From: Stratiolaelaps scimitus
Lineage: Eukaryota; Arthropoda; Arachnida; Mesostigmata; Laelapidae
DNA length: 64,000 bases
Reading direction: 5' to 3'
Assembly: GCA_019614645.1 (NCBI GenBank)
Contig: JABWDB010000013.1
Coordinates: forward strand, 7,207,501 to 7,271,500
In this document: positions 24,460 through 36,010 of the stretch, piece after piece
How the letters are laid out: each line of letters opens with the position of its first letter
How positions within the stretch are numbered: the first letter of the stretch is position 1
Notes under the pieces: generated by a model
The model's input: the letters and a program-made list of their open reading frames with translations, nothing else
The model's database searches: none
What the model was told of the DNA's origin: nothing
Program-made: the position numbers and the translations under genes

Positions 24460-24631
24460 GTGGCGCCACCGATACTCAGCAATGGCCTCTCTCGCTCTGC
24501 TTGGGGGTTCGACACGCGCAAAGCGCGGCAAAGTCACTGTTTTGACAGTTCGTTATTCTTGAAGACAGATGACTTGCGACTGCCGAAAAGGGCCACGTTG
24601 GCCATTTTCATTGTTGGATTTTGTTGGCCAG
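24460..24631 (+). CDS. candidate exon with a hydrophobic segment
   Basis: An open frame from an AG (CGATAG) to a strong donor, TTGGCCAG followed by GTGAGA, 57 codons, phase 1 out. It begins VAPPILSNGLSRSAWGFDTR and ends KRATLAIFIVGFCWP, a possible membrane segment preceded by basic residues. A frame in another register is open from 24240 to 24545 (peptide includes GENGGSITGRLARLRPRNLL). No family recognised and the acceptor is weak. Confidence 0.3.
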
Positions 24632-25213
24632 GTGAGATGGGGCAGCGTACTCCACTCGATATGTTATTTATGTCGGGCCCGTGGCTGGAAGGTAGATACT
24701 GCCGAAAAAGTCGATGTACGCTAAATGACGTGGCGTTTTCGCCATGATGATCTCGTTCATCATAGACGACATGTTTAAGGGACGAGTCATGTGTTGTTCG
24801 TTACCTTCTTACAGCTTATTCTGTTCGATATGTTTTCGGCTGAACTATGTCCACGATACACGGGTATATTGGGAAAATGCATTCGGTCGAGGGCAGCACA
24901 GACGGCGCGGAATTATGAGCTCGGCGGAACAATGTAAAGCCGCTGTGGAGTGTTGCGTTTTTTTGGTGCGATTTCATGTGAGGAAAAGAGGAGTTAGCAG
25001 AGGTGACAAGACGGAGATTTGAGCCATCCCAGGACCAGGAATGGGAGACTGGGAACGAGACTAGAGATTGGGACACCTCTTGTAACCCTCATTGCCTAAC
25101 CATATAACACTCATTAATTATGATTATTATGATGTCGGCATTTCATTAGATCCTGAGTTAGTAAAAACGAAACCTCAATTTTTTCCCCTTTTTTTCTTCT
25201 GAGGTTACCTCAC

Positions 25214-25442
25214 CAGGAAACGTCGCTAGATTTTTACGTTCGCACGCCTCGACGTCGTTCCTGGATGTGGACACTGTGTTCACAGCCTTCGCCGGGGGAG
25301 AGAAACATTTTTCACTTGCGACGATATAAATCAGTTGCAGACTGAACCGAAACCACGAATTGTGTGCAACGCGATAGTATATGAAGGCATGGTTCATCCA
25401 ACGGCTGGCGAAATCCGCGAGATTTTCGGGTTGTGTTGTCAT
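25214..25442 (-). CDS. candidate first or internal coding exon (MTTQPENL...)
   Basis: An ATG at 25440-25442 follows an acceptor-like CAACTGTAG. The frame runs 76 codons to a donor (TTTCCTG followed by GTGAGG) and would continue unspliced to 25158. The peptide begins MTTQPENLADFASRWMNHAF and includes NTVSTSRNDVEACERKNLAT. Third positions favour C/G. No family recognised. A 175-codon open frame lies just upstream on the same strand (25553-26080), so both may be parts of one gene. Confidence 0.4.
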
Positions 25443-25552
25443 CTACAGTTGAGATATTCTGTATTATGTCATCTAACGGCCTTGCTTGTGTTGAATATCA
25501 TATAGCAAGCACCAGGACAGTTGGTGGGTGCGGGGCAATGGTTGTCGAAATC

Positions 25553-26080
25553 TCAAACGCGCTCATTCCTGTTGAAAACCAAGTGGGTTAACCGTTTGTG
25601 GTTGTGCCTAGATAAGTGGGGAAAAAAGAAAGCACAGAAAGAGGAGAGGCGAATGCAACTCGCTCGAAAACCCCCGAAAACTCCGATTTTGTGAACAGCA
25701 ATTGTCGGACAGGCGTAGAGAGCTTTAGCAAGACTACGAGAACCTGACAAAGAAAAAATAAGGTTAATTTGCCTCAGCATATTAAAATAACACTTCATTA
25801 ATAACAGAATATAATCTAAATACACAGCGCGATTTGTGTATTCTTCACCACTAACCGTATCCACTTCGTCCGCAGTTGCAATGTTGAGTATTTCGACGTT
25901 CACAGCTAGCGTTTCTCTTTCACCCTGGATGAAACTCGCGCATAGATAATTGCAAGCTGTTACAAGCACTGGACAGCTGTAATCGTTATCACTGAGCAGT
26001 TCCTGGCCGAAGCGAACAATAGTGCGATTATAAAACAACAATAAATTAAACGCTCGCTCTTTGTCGAATGCAGAGGACAA
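25553..26080 (-). CDS. candidate coding region, unknown protein
   Basis: A 175-codon open frame in DNA of fairly low GC, where stops should be frequent. It reads naturally over the first 110 residues, for example DKERAFNLLLFYNRTIVRFG and ETLAVNVEILNIATADEVDT, but the C-terminal third becomes cysteine- and histidine-rich and less convincing. There is no ATG near the 5' end, so the segment would be an internal or 3' exon. A possible internal donor is GATACG followed by GTTAGT. No family recognised. Loss of quality toward the end suggests that only part is exonic. Confidence 0.35.
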   Translation of the reverse strand: MSSAFDKERAFNLLLFYNRTIVRFGQELLSDNDYSCPVLVTACNYLCASFIQGERETLAVNVEILNIATADEVDTVSGEEYTNRAVYLDYILLLMKCYFNMLRQINLIFSLSGSRSLAKALYACPTIAVHKIGVFGGFRASCIRLSSFCAFFFPHLSRHNHKRLTHLVFNRNERV

Positions 26081-26953
26081 CGCGAAAGAAAAAGCAAGAA
26101 TTGTTCTCTCTCTCGAGAGAGAGTTGATTCCTAAATGGGTTTAATAGTGTCAAACAAGAAGTTTTCCCAATTATACACGCCTCGTTAAACAAAATAGTAC
26201 ATAATACAATAATTCATCAATAATTTCTAATAATTCTCTACTCTAGAGAATGAAACGCCGAGCTATAAGATTATTTCATAATCACCCTCCACCATGTGTA
26301 CTAATAGCAAGCAACTTTGCGATGCCATTTTCGACAATGGCAAGACCAAGTGGCGATGACTCTACCGGCCGCCTATAATATTCCCGCAGTCGGACTCAAT
26401 CGAACGTTGTTGACAAGCGCTCGAACAAATTCAAACATCACCCCCCCCCCATAGACACACATGCACATATATTCGACCGTCCCTACTCATTAGGCGGCAC
26501 TCTGCGCCGTCTCGTTCCAAACGACGTGATCCTAAGTGGCCTAATGACAAAACGAAATGATGATCTCCCTTGGGAAATGGCGCCGTCGTGCTAAGCTTTC
26601 CTATACTACAGCTAGCTATTATTATATAACACAATGGGATTTGCATTATGGTCATCATCGTCAGCGGAATACTCAATAGGTTTGGTTTGCCTTGCCCGTG
26701 TCATCTATACGGTAAAACGACTGCGTGAGCTTAACAGCGCATAGCATAGCAGGGTATAATATGGCTTGGATATGCCATTGCGACTCGAGACCTCGACGTG
26801 TCTCTTAGCGGACTGGCCCCAACGGCCGGCAGCGGCCCCTGTCCCAGGGGTGGTACATGCACCTCGGGCGTTAGTGTGTTTGTTGCGAGTTGCAAAAATA
26901 TATATACATCCATCGATTCGACATGCTAGCTACGAGGAAGGTAGAGAACATAG

Positions 26954-27047
26954 GCAAAGGCGGCCCCGACAGGTTCTCATAGTAATACCTAAAGGTTAAG
27001 AGCGTAGGTCTGTCTGAGAGGGGAACAGTTGAGGGTCAGCGCGAAAA
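26954..27047 (+). mobile_element. A-tailed short repeat, family B copy 2
   Basis: Aligns with the minus strand of 21636-21737 over about 95 bp: GCAAAGGCGGCCCCGACAGG, then CCTAAAGGTTAAGAGC, then GGGGAACAGTTGAGGGTCAG and an A-run. It is the more diverged of the two full copies. Confidence 0.65.
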
Positions 27048-27290
27048 AACAATGAAGAGGCAAGCACTGAGGCGACACGACTCATCAACATCAGATGTCA
27101 TTATTTGATGAAGCTTCATAGCCAAGAGGCGAAGACCTACCTAGGCATCCCTCCATGGTGATTTTTTCCTTGATCTTCTTGAGGTAGCACACTAGCAGTG
27201 TTAGCTATTCACGTAATGATAACTATGATAATATTAAGATAACTATGTATAATTCGCCTGTAAATAATTCGCCTTAACAACAGACCTTCT

Positions 27291-27482
27291 ATGCTTCTGG
27301 ATAGAGGCGTATTTAAATTTAAAGCACTCTTCGAGGCGCTCAGCACGACGGTATATGTGGGTTCGGATTTAGGTTCGCATCGAGTTTTGCGGGATTTGCA
27401 GTGTTATATTTTGTCGGTCTTTCATGCATTGATCAGGACGCGTTTCCGAAAAAAAGCCAACCGCATTTGCTGGCGGCTGTAA
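27291..27482 (+). CDS. small ORF with ATG, possible exon or relic
   Basis: A genuine ATG opens 63 codons: MLLDRGVFKFKALFEALSTT, continuing with VYVGSDLGSHRVLRDLQCYI and ending RICWRL. The composition is protein-like in otherwise AT-rich DNA. Two further protein-like plus-strand frames follow at 27621 and 27871, so this may be the first part of a broken gene. Confidence 0.3.
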   Translation: MLLDRGVFKFKALFEALSTTVYVGSDLGSHRVLRDLQCYILSVFHALIRTRFRKKANRICWRL

Positions 27483-27620
27483 AGACCTCAGCAGGGCACG
27501 GCATTTTCTTATTAGATTCATCTCAGAGTTGCCTATGACGCGGTGCGCGATTGCTTTGTAGTGATAGCGCCTTTTTCATAGGCTGTCATTCGTTTTATCT
27601 ATGGTATTGTTACTACTTCA

Positions 27621-27809
27621 ATGTTGGCTTGTTGCCAAAATGTTCGCCGCGTGATTTTCTATGAACGGTATTGTCAAAATTTTGCTAGTCTCCCCGGAGG
27701 AACTTTGAAACGTCCGCGCAGGCTTAAAGGTTACCACATCCTTATGGCTGGGCCTGCACACAGATTATTCGAAGCGGCCTTGTTTTCTTCGGCGTTAGGA
27801 CACTTGTGA
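27621..27809 (+). CDS. open segment, possible exon or relic
   Basis: 62 codons with no ATG at the start. The peptide includes RRVIFYERYCQNFASLPGGT and YHILMAGPAHRLFEAALFSS and ends at TGA. It reads naturally but has no clear splice sites. Its minus strand also carries an open frame ending at a donor (GAACA followed by GTGAGT, about 27841), so the strand is not settled. Confidence 0.25.
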   Translation: MLACCQNVRRVIFYERYCQNFASLPGGTLKRPRRLKGYHILMAGPAHRLFEAALFSSALGHL

Positions 27810-27870
27810 TAAGCTCAGTGTTCCATGTACTAACAAACTCACTGTTCCGCGAATCACATTTTCCCAACGA

Positions 27871-28218
27871 GTGAGACCAAAAATGGTGCAATATAGAAAT
27901 AACAATCGAATGTCTCGAGTACACGGCTTGTGTCGTAGTTTACATCGTGGCAACGTAGCTGATACGTGTCTGATCAAGCATATATATATCTGCGGAGTGT
28001 GTTGCCACGTCTTTGCCGCTCAGGATGAGCCGACCACGAAATGTGGCAGCGCACTCTTGTGGCATGTTGAGTCATTTTCTCTTTTTCCGTCTAGAATGCG
28101 CAACAGAACGGTAGGTGCAACGCCCATTCAGAGGGCCCCGAGACTGCGGGGTTTGCGTTTTGGCTGCTGTTCAACCTCGATGCCTCCCTTCTACTTGGCG
28201 AACTCGCAGCCGCACTAA
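27871..28218 (+). CDS. candidate coding segment, unknown protein
   Basis: 115 open codons with an internal ATG (MVQYRNNNRMSRVHGLCRSL), later ICGVCCHVFAAQDEPTTKCG and RMRNRTVGATPIQRAPRLRG, ending YLANSQPH and TAA. Several cysteine pairs are present, but no recognised zinc-finger spacing. It is the third protein-like plus-strand frame within 1 kb. Confidence 0.3.
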   Translation: MRPKMVQYRNNNRMSRVHGLCRSLHRGNVADTCLIKHIYICGVCCHVFAAQDEPTTKCGSALLWHVESFSLFPSRMRNRTVGATPIQRAPRLRGLRFGCCSTSMPPFYLANSQPH

Positions 28219-31200
28219 ATTAGCATAATGACAGCGGAGTCCTAGAGCCCATCCGGGGGGGTACGCGTAACTTTGCTTGATTTAGTGGGCCCCGCCACAA
28301 GGCCCTGTTACTGTTGTTCCCGGCGGCCTTGCCCCTTGTGCCGCTGCCTCTGTTACCGCTTCTACTTTTAGACGCTGCTGACTCTTCTTCCTGCAGCATC
28401 CCACAGCCAACACAAAGACCGGCGGCCGTTATCTCCATTATTTTGCGCGCGCTAAAGCCGCTCACACCTCCCCTCGTGACAGGGTCCTGAAGAGGTTGGA
28501 CATAGCCAAGGACGCCGGAGATCAAGATGGTGCAAGGAGCGCGGGACGCCAGCGAGGAGGGACACAGTGACACTGGGTCGGCGCGGGAGGGGGGGGGCGG
28601 TCTATCCTTCATCTTTTCTGTCCGCGTAAACCGTTTAGCACGCACGCAGCCGCGAGGACACGGCGACACCGAACCTATCTCCAGCGAGTAGCTTCAAATC
28701 GGCCGACTGCCAACTATAACCGGCGGTAGTCATTCGTGGTAGCGTTGTTTTTCGTCTGTACCCCCCTCCCCTCAACCCCAACAAGAAAGCAAACGACTAC
28801 CGACTACGTCGCCGGTCTGCGGGTCTCGAGCTGCGCTGGTGGTGGCTAGCAGCTAGTGAGGCTAATCGCGATCCCTCGCCCGTCCTTCCGGAACGGGGTC
28901 CGGCGAAGCAGCGGCAGCTGCCATACATGAACGAAGCTGGCACGTCCGCAATAGATGCCAACTGGGCGCACCACTGAAAAGGCGTAAATAAGTATTAGGA
29001 ACGGGAACGTTCTTGGGCGAGAGAAGAGTAGTGGACGAGAAAGAAGACCCTTGTATAGTCTTGCCAAGAGGCGCCTTGCTATGCTCTGCTGTTAGTTTCA
29101 GTCTCTCTTCCCCCTGCAGACTGCAAACTCCTAACTGGCGCGCATGGTAGTTGCCGCCGTCGCCGCCGGCTTCGGCGCCGCCTCCGTCGTCGCAGCAGCA
29201 GCAGCAGGACTGTCTGGCGGCGTCCCACGCACATCGTTTTGGCATAGACGTATTTCTCATCCTTTCGTTCCGTTCCCGTTGCCTTCCTGCCTTCCTCTCT
29301 CCTCGTCAACGTCGTCCTTCTGCTCCTCCTCCTCCTCCTCCTCCTGCAGCTGGTCTCATGCTGCTCGTGGTACTGCAGGATAGCCTTTGGCATCGCCTAC
29401 GAGTTTAGCAAAGCTGGGCTGGTTGACCCCCCCGCGGGGCGGGCGGTGGCGGCCAGCAAGGCGCAATCGTGATTCGATGCGCAATCCGCATTCTCCCTGG
29501 CATCGTACAAAGTAGCGTCGTCGTGGACAGTCATGGCACCGTGTCTCACCGTACCGACGAATCGTTCTGAATTCGTTACGAACGGATTCGTGCGACTACT
29601 CAGCTGGCATAGCTGCCCATGAGTTGTTGGCGGGCGCCACGCTCTTCCACTACAGTACGAGGTCTTTACGGCCGCTGCGTGCTGCTGTTGAGTCCCGGAG
29701 TATGTCTCTGTGTGGGTGTGTGTGTGTGTGTGTGTGCCGCGGATGACTTTTGGATGGGGCTTCAGTTATCCGAGCGGGCACGACGACGACAACGACAGCT
29801 ACTGGGGATGTAAGGAATGGGAGATGTGGGCTGTGAGGACACTGCCTCCTCCTGCCACTGGGGACCCGGTCTCTACGACTCTACGATGTGACTGGGCCCG
29901 TGGGCGTCGCGTAGCATGCCCCTAATACTACTGGGACTCCTTGAATCCAAAGGGGTGGCCGCACACTGCTCCGTCCGTTCGTTCGTTCCCGAGTCGAACC
30001 GAGCGACCCAGACGACCCGAACACTAACCATTCTCCCATAGCAGAAACAGCATCAGCAAGCACACTGCATGCCCCGCCGCTGGTCCGCTCGTTCTTTCGA
30101 CGACGACGACGTCGACGAAGACCACGACAACAACGACAACGACGACGACTCCACACCGAACGCAGTGAAGTCATCGGAGCCTGCGAGAGAGGATGGTGGA
30201 GTTGGACGGGGCAGCGGGTTAGCTTGTGGGCGTCAGTGGGTAAGGTGGGAGCCGCAGCCTGGGAGCGCTGCTGGATGTTGCGGGCTTCAGTTGTGCCCGT
30301 GGGGCACATGCACTTCGAGGTTCTGAAGGGACGGCGCGCCGGGGACCGGCAAATGGGGCCATCTAGGGATCGGCGGGTCTGATAGAAACGGCGAAGGAAT
30401 GGTGGCGCTATGGATCGAGAGCTCCGGCTCCTGCTTCTGCTGCTGTCCTCCTGCCGAAGGCCGACTCCTGGCGCCGTCGAGCTCGTCGTGGGTGTAAACG
30501 GGGAGAGGGTGAATGAGAGAGGGCCTCCCAGTCCAGTCTCAGCTATGACAGTGAGTCTACCCTCCGCCTCACCTAACCGCCCCTATTCCTCTCTCTCTCT
30601 CTCTCTCTTTCTCTGGCGTTGGCAGTGGCGCTTGTTCGGCCCGGCTCTCCCTTGATCCCCTTCGGCTGTGTGAGAGCGGCGTAGAAGAGGAGGGCAACCC
30701 CAGGAGGCGAGGGGCACAGCCTCGCACAGCCGAGAGGCGTTGGCGGGAGACGAAGGGTCCTGTGGTCCCTGCCCGCTGTGTTTACCCCCCTGTAAGCGAG
30801 CGGTAGAGTGGAGCCGACCGAGTGGGGAGTGAAGCCACCGGCCGCTGCTGCCACCACGGCCACCAACGCCGCCGCCGCCGCAGCGGCCGCTTCCGCCGCA
30901 TTAACGACGATGCTGAAACCAGCGGCAGTAGAAGAAGAAGGCAGCCGATGCAGCCGTATCCCGAGCGCCTGTCCGCCAGCCGAACCAGCTGTACGCGAGA
31001 CCAGCTGAACACGCAGAGGAAAGACGGCGTGCCAGCTACACAAAGTCTTCGCCTGTTCGCACAACTACCAACAATAACAACAAGTACGACGATTGTGTGA
31101 TCCTTGTTAATGCCACACGAAATAATAGGCCACACTCGTCCCCACTCACAGCGTTGCCTGGCCTGATCGCCCGCGACTGTCGTACAGCAGCAGCAGAGGG

Positions 31201-31465
31201 AGCACTTCATCGACAATACAGCAGCAGCAGTAGGCAGCTGGCTGTGGGACGCGACGGCCGACAGCCGGGGCCGTCTCGCTCAACTGAGACTCGCCGGAGA
31301 GTAGTCCAGCTGCACAGGAAGAGGCTGCTAGCTCGAAGCGGCAACGACTCTGCGCCGACGATGCCATGGAGTGATTCAGTTGGCCACAAGTCGAGCTGAG
31401 CCGAGTCGACGGGACTTCGTGCGACCGTGGTGGTGTTCGAACAGCGGCGTTGCTACGGAACCTAG
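28219..31465. other. GC-rich block, no gene supported
   Basis: Contains a G run near 28584, GCC and CTC/CTG trinucleotide runs (29150-29345), a GT run (29715-29736), a CT run (30590-30612) and GCC/CAG runs (30840-31240). Open frames up to 163 codons on both strands are dominated by arginine, alanine, serine, leucine and glycine. High CpG makes this a candidate promoter/5' region, but no start site can be fixed. Confidence 0.4.
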
Positions 31466-31567
31466 CAAGAAGTGGCGAATGATGCCGACGCCGACGTTGA
31501 CAGCGTCATCAGGCGTACGGCGAGTGTGAGCATCGAGTCGATCTGTGATCTATCCATTTCCCGCGAT
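31466..31567 (+). CDS. candidate internal exon (phase 0/0)
   Basis: An AG (AACCTAG, whose TAG is the in-frame stop) precedes 34 open codons ending at CGCGAT followed by GTGAGT. The peptide is QEVANDADADVDSVIRRTAS, then VSIESICDLSISRD. RRTAS matches a basophilic kinase site. The acceptor lacks a strong pyrimidine tract. The complementary strand is also open with a natural-looking peptide, so the strand is not certain. Confidence 0.3.
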
Positions 31568-33548
31568 GTGAGTGCGTTTGCCGTGTTTGTTCCCTTCTGG
31601 ATGTGTGCGTCGCTGGGATCGAATCCGTGAGCAAGGTCCGAGCAATTAGTCGGCAGAGGCTGGCGGCTGGGGAACGTCCCGAGAACGAGGAAGATTCGCA
31701 GACATGGGGGTGGTATCGGCATCGAACGTAAGCATGTGAAGAGCACGAACACAACGGAGGAAAGTAACCAGAAAAGAAGAAAAAAAAACAGCAGCAGCAA
31801 CAACAGCAACGACGGCAACAACGCGAACGCGAAACAAAGCTGCGTCAGCTCTTCCAGGCGCCGTCGCCGGCGCCACCGCCTCTGTTTACGCTGGTCAGGT
31901 TGAGCGGGCGGTAAAGGCAAAGCAAAGAGTTTATCTATGCGCTGCTTAGCAGGAAAGTGGCCGTGGGGTCCGCTAGCGATCTGGTTCCCCTCCGTGGGAC
32001 CGGCTTCGGCCTCGAGTGGGTGGGCCGGCTGGCGACAGCTACCGTTAATTCAGCAGGTTGAACCTACCGCTAGAGCTGCTGAGGAGTGAAATCCGGTAGT
32101 CCGGGATACCCGGTGGTTGACACCAGGTCAGCCCTGATGCGGATCGGTTCTGTTGGCCAATCGTGCGAGCTAACCCCGTCGCACCGCCTGTGCGCTTTTT
32201 AATGAGCAAAGTCTCCCAATTACCATTACTGCTACCACTACTACTTAGATTACCTCATCGCCAATAGTAATAATAACGACAACAACAGCAACGCCACTGA
32301 TATCAGCAGCAGTAGCAGCACCAGCAGTACTGCCACCACCGCGAAAACAAGTAGGATAGTGCCTATTTTTGTTGTGTCGAGGCGAAGGCCGTACTCTGGC
32401 TAGCAATGTGGCGGGTTCCTCTCGGCGCTAGAGCCACGATGTCTTCGATGCGTTCCAGTGCTTCCGCAGTGCTCCAGCGATCAGTAAGTGACAAACTAGA
32501 AAGATAGGCCAAATACGTGCAAGAGACAGTGGCCGATAACGCCGTCGTCAATTGCTGACGAGATCAATTGCTGCCTAATAGTAATAATAATAATAGTATC
32601 CAATTCGCCTCGTGATTTGCTCGCTGATTGAGCTACGCTCGCCATTTGCAATGGTAATCATTGATGATCTTCAGCTTCATCACTGACGTGTCGCCCCGAG
32701 ATGGATCGCTCATCGACAGCCTTATAGTGATTGTGCGTGCAGTGCTCGTAGGGGTGGTGGTGGCAAAAATATACAGGTGATCAAAAAGGTGGTCTTGATA
32801 ATTAATAATAATAATAATAATTAGTATCATCACCAACATCATCATCATTCATTCGTTCGTCATCGTTTGTTCGTGTGATCATGCGATCGCCCACCGCGGA
32901 TCTTCCTCCATCCTCAGCTACTGCTGCTACGATTACAACGTCGATTACGATTACCGCCGTTCCCTACACGATAAGAATTACTGATCGATACGATCAATAT
33001 GCTCGCAAGCTCGAAAAGGTTCGCGCAAAGGAATAACACCTTCGAAGTGACGAACGGTGCTTAGCATTTCTAGGATCAATACTCATCTACTACTGAATCC
33101 CTCTTCTACAATACATACTCAATACGCGGCGCTAAGAGCGCGCGCTCGAGTTGTTAACGCGTCGAGTTCTACTTCAACTGCTACCTTCAGCGGGTACGCT
33201 CGCGAGGAGTCGTCGGCCATCACTCACTCAGTCTAACTGAGGATAACAAGCAACCACGCCGACTTAAGCAGGCGACGCGAAGCTGCCATAACCACGCGCG
33301 CCGGTTGAGATAATAACCATACTAATGAGTATAATATACTGCTAATATACATATATATATATATATATAAATAAATATATCTATATATATATATATTCTA
33401 TATTTATCTATAGTCTCTTCCTGTTTATGATATCTACTCTTTCGGAGAGCGCATCCCGACGACAAGTACCTCTCCATTATCCGCTTTGTCCAACGAAACT
33501 CAGAGAAACATTGCAGAAGATACAAAAGCAATTACTTCTTGAACGACA

Positions 33549-33588
33549 ACAGCAGCAGCAGCAGCAGCCGCCGCAGCAGCAGCAGCAG
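33549..33588 (+). repeat. (CAG)n/(CCG) trinucleotide run
   Basis: CAG units interrupted by CCG. It lies 125 bp before the plus-strand terminal-exon candidate at 33713. Confidence 0.9.
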
Positions 33589-33712
33589 TATCAACAGCTA
33601 CTACAACTTTCTACATACAATTTCTACTGATCTACTCATTATCTCTATATTACTACTACAACAACAGACTCGTTGCGGTGTGTTCCCGACTTTATGCGGT
33701 GCTTTTTTGCAG

Positions 33713-33787
33713 AACGCTGACGGTGATGTGTGGATTAAGGCGTGCATGGATCTGTCGAGGCAGGAAAAACAGTCATCTTCAGGATAG
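33713..33787 (+). CDS. candidate 3'-terminal coding exon
   Basis: One of the best acceptors in the window (GGTGCTTTTTTGCAG) is followed by 24 codons and TAG. They encode NADGDVWIKACMDLSRQEKQ, then SSSG, phase 0. The same frame stays open upstream across the CAG run, so it may instead be the end of a longer single exon. No family recognised. Confidence 0.38.
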   Translation, partial: NADGDVWIKACMDLSRQEKQSSSG

Positions 33788-35873
33788 ATAGTGACAGCTG
33801 TGTGGTGGAGGTGCAGCAGCAACAACAACAACAACCACTGCGACAGCAAACAGAATCATTCAGCGAGGAATAATTAGTCATAAGTAATCACAATTAAGGG
33901 TGCGCGAGTGTGTGTGTGCTACGCGACTGCCTCCCCCGATTTGTTTTCTCTCTCTCTCTCTCTCTTTTTCTCTTCGGATATTTGTCAGTGACATTCTTCG
34001 ACGGATACCAGCGCAGAACTGCGTCACCCAGTGGCGCGGGGAGTGGACGCCGGTAGATCGAGGAGGCGGGGATACGGCCAAACTCGTTCTCTCGGCTGAC
34101 GTGCTCAACTTGCGGTTGTGATCACGACCCCGGCGAGCGGCGGACGGCGGGCGGTGGTCAGCCATCCAGGTGGGCATCCGCAACAGCTCGAGAAGCGGTG
34201 GACGCAGCCGTCAATAGAAACCGCGCATGCGGCCATCGTACGCGCGGTAACGGGCGGGAACGCTGTTCGCGTACGCACTAAGTTCATCGCTGGCTGGAGG
34301 TGGCCTGAGATAGACGGATTTGCCTGGTGAATGTACGACTCTGAGCCGGCTCAAGTGCCGCGGCAACGCATCAGAGACGTTGAGCTCGCTCGTCATTAGC
34401 TGCCGGGCCGCTGGGCAGAAGGAGCGTTACCGAGACGGCGGATCGCGGCGGTCTACCACTGACCCGAGGGCGCAGTCGGCGGAGCAGCGAACGCAGCTCG
34501 AGTTCGGGCAGCTCCCGTAGGTACCGAGGTTGCTCTCAAGCAGTGGCGCCGCTCGTCGCCTCGTGTCTTGCTGTGGGGGGTGTCGATCGGTAAGGGAAGG
34601 TGGACGTTTTCATTGGTAGGAATAGCCGCCAACGCTGCCAATTCTCCGCGGGTCGACCAACGAGCGAGCGATCCGAGACGACGCCACGATGTGCGCCTCG
34701 ACCCGGGCGCTAGACTGGACGTCAGCTCACTCGTTGGGATGTTGTAGCTGCTCTAGCGTTGTGGGTAGTGCTGCAGGACGCCTGCAAGAGATTGGCGCGG
34801 AAAGCTACAGGAAGCTACAACTGCCTTCGCGGTCCGCGTCGCCCTCTTTCTCCTATCCACGCTCCTCGTCATTATCATCATCGTTGTCGTCGTCATCGTC
34901 ATCGTCGTGGTTGTCTTTATCATCGTTGTCATCATTATCATTGTCATCATTTGGTTCATTGTTGTCGCTACCATCGGCAACTACCGCCGCGTCGCTGTTG
35001 CTGTTGGTAGGACAACATGTGCCGGCCTCGATCGCCTAGAGGTCACCCATCGGTGGAGCGGAGCGCCGCCGGTGGATCAAAGCAACTCGGCTCGAGCAGC
35101 AGCCCTCACCACCTGCGGACCAGCCGCGCCGCCGCCGCAACAACCGCGACAGGGTTGCGCTGTCAAGCAACAAAACTACCCAAGAAAGATCCACAAACAG
35201 CAGCAGCAGCAGCCGCAGTAGCGGGAGCAGTACCAGCGATATCTGAGGACTGCCGCCCGCCGAAAACCAGCTGAGATCCGAAGATCTCGAAACCCGGAGG
35301 CGTTTCGATCTCGGCGAGTCTGTCGCGAGTCAAGCCAACCCAAGCCAACTGTCAGATCGATTGAGCGAGGAAGATAAACACGAAGGTTTGTCGAAAGTCG
35401 AAATATTAGCCGATGCAAAGCGGCAAGCTTAGATTAAGCGAAAAGCGCCCTGCAGCGATCGCTGCAGACGCAACAGCCGAAACCGTTGATTTCAAGAGGA
35501 AGCAGCTCGAGACGACGGCGCCAGCGGACGCAACAACGCCAGCCGCATCGGAGACAAGGTTACCACAACGATACCGTCTCGCTAACGAGGAGTGAACAAG
35601 TCAGGCCCAAGAAGAAAAAGTTCGCACGAAGCAAATTAAGAACGAAACGCGAACGAGACGACAGAGAGAAAAAGAAAGAAAGAAAAAGAGAGAGAGAGAG
35701 AGGGAAATTTCGTGGAAGAGAGGTATAGTCAACGAAACAAGAATAGGATAACCCGATTACGGCAACAACACACTACGGATATACTGCACAGAGGATATAC
35801 GACAATAATCACAGCAACAACAGCTACGACGAATCTCAAGTCGCTGCCCGCCGACGACCTGCAATTCTCGCAG

Positions 35874-36010
35874 GGCCTTCGATCAGGGCTCTTCTGCGGG
35901 GACCAGACGACGCTGGTCCCTGTCGTTTGTTGTCCTGTTGATCGGAATCGTGCAGCCTGACCTACCCTCCAACCGTGGCGTCCCTCACATTCAAACGCCC
36001 ATGGAATCAG
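35874..36010 (+). CDS. candidate signal-peptide exon of a secreted or membrane protein
   Basis: An acceptor (AATTCTCGCAG) and a strong donor (AATCAG followed by GTAAGA) bound 45 open codons, phase 2 in and phase 1 out. After basic residues RRR comes a hydrophobic core, WSLSFVVLLIGIVQP, and then a polar stretch, DLPSNRGVPHIQTPMES. This is a typical signal-peptide layout. A phase-1 intron soon after a signal peptide is common in genes for extracellular-domain proteins such as immunoglobulin-superfamily members (established knowledge); applying it here is inference. There is no in-frame ATG before the hydrophobic core, so the start codon must lie in an upstream exon. The following exon was not found. 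Confidence 0.4.
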
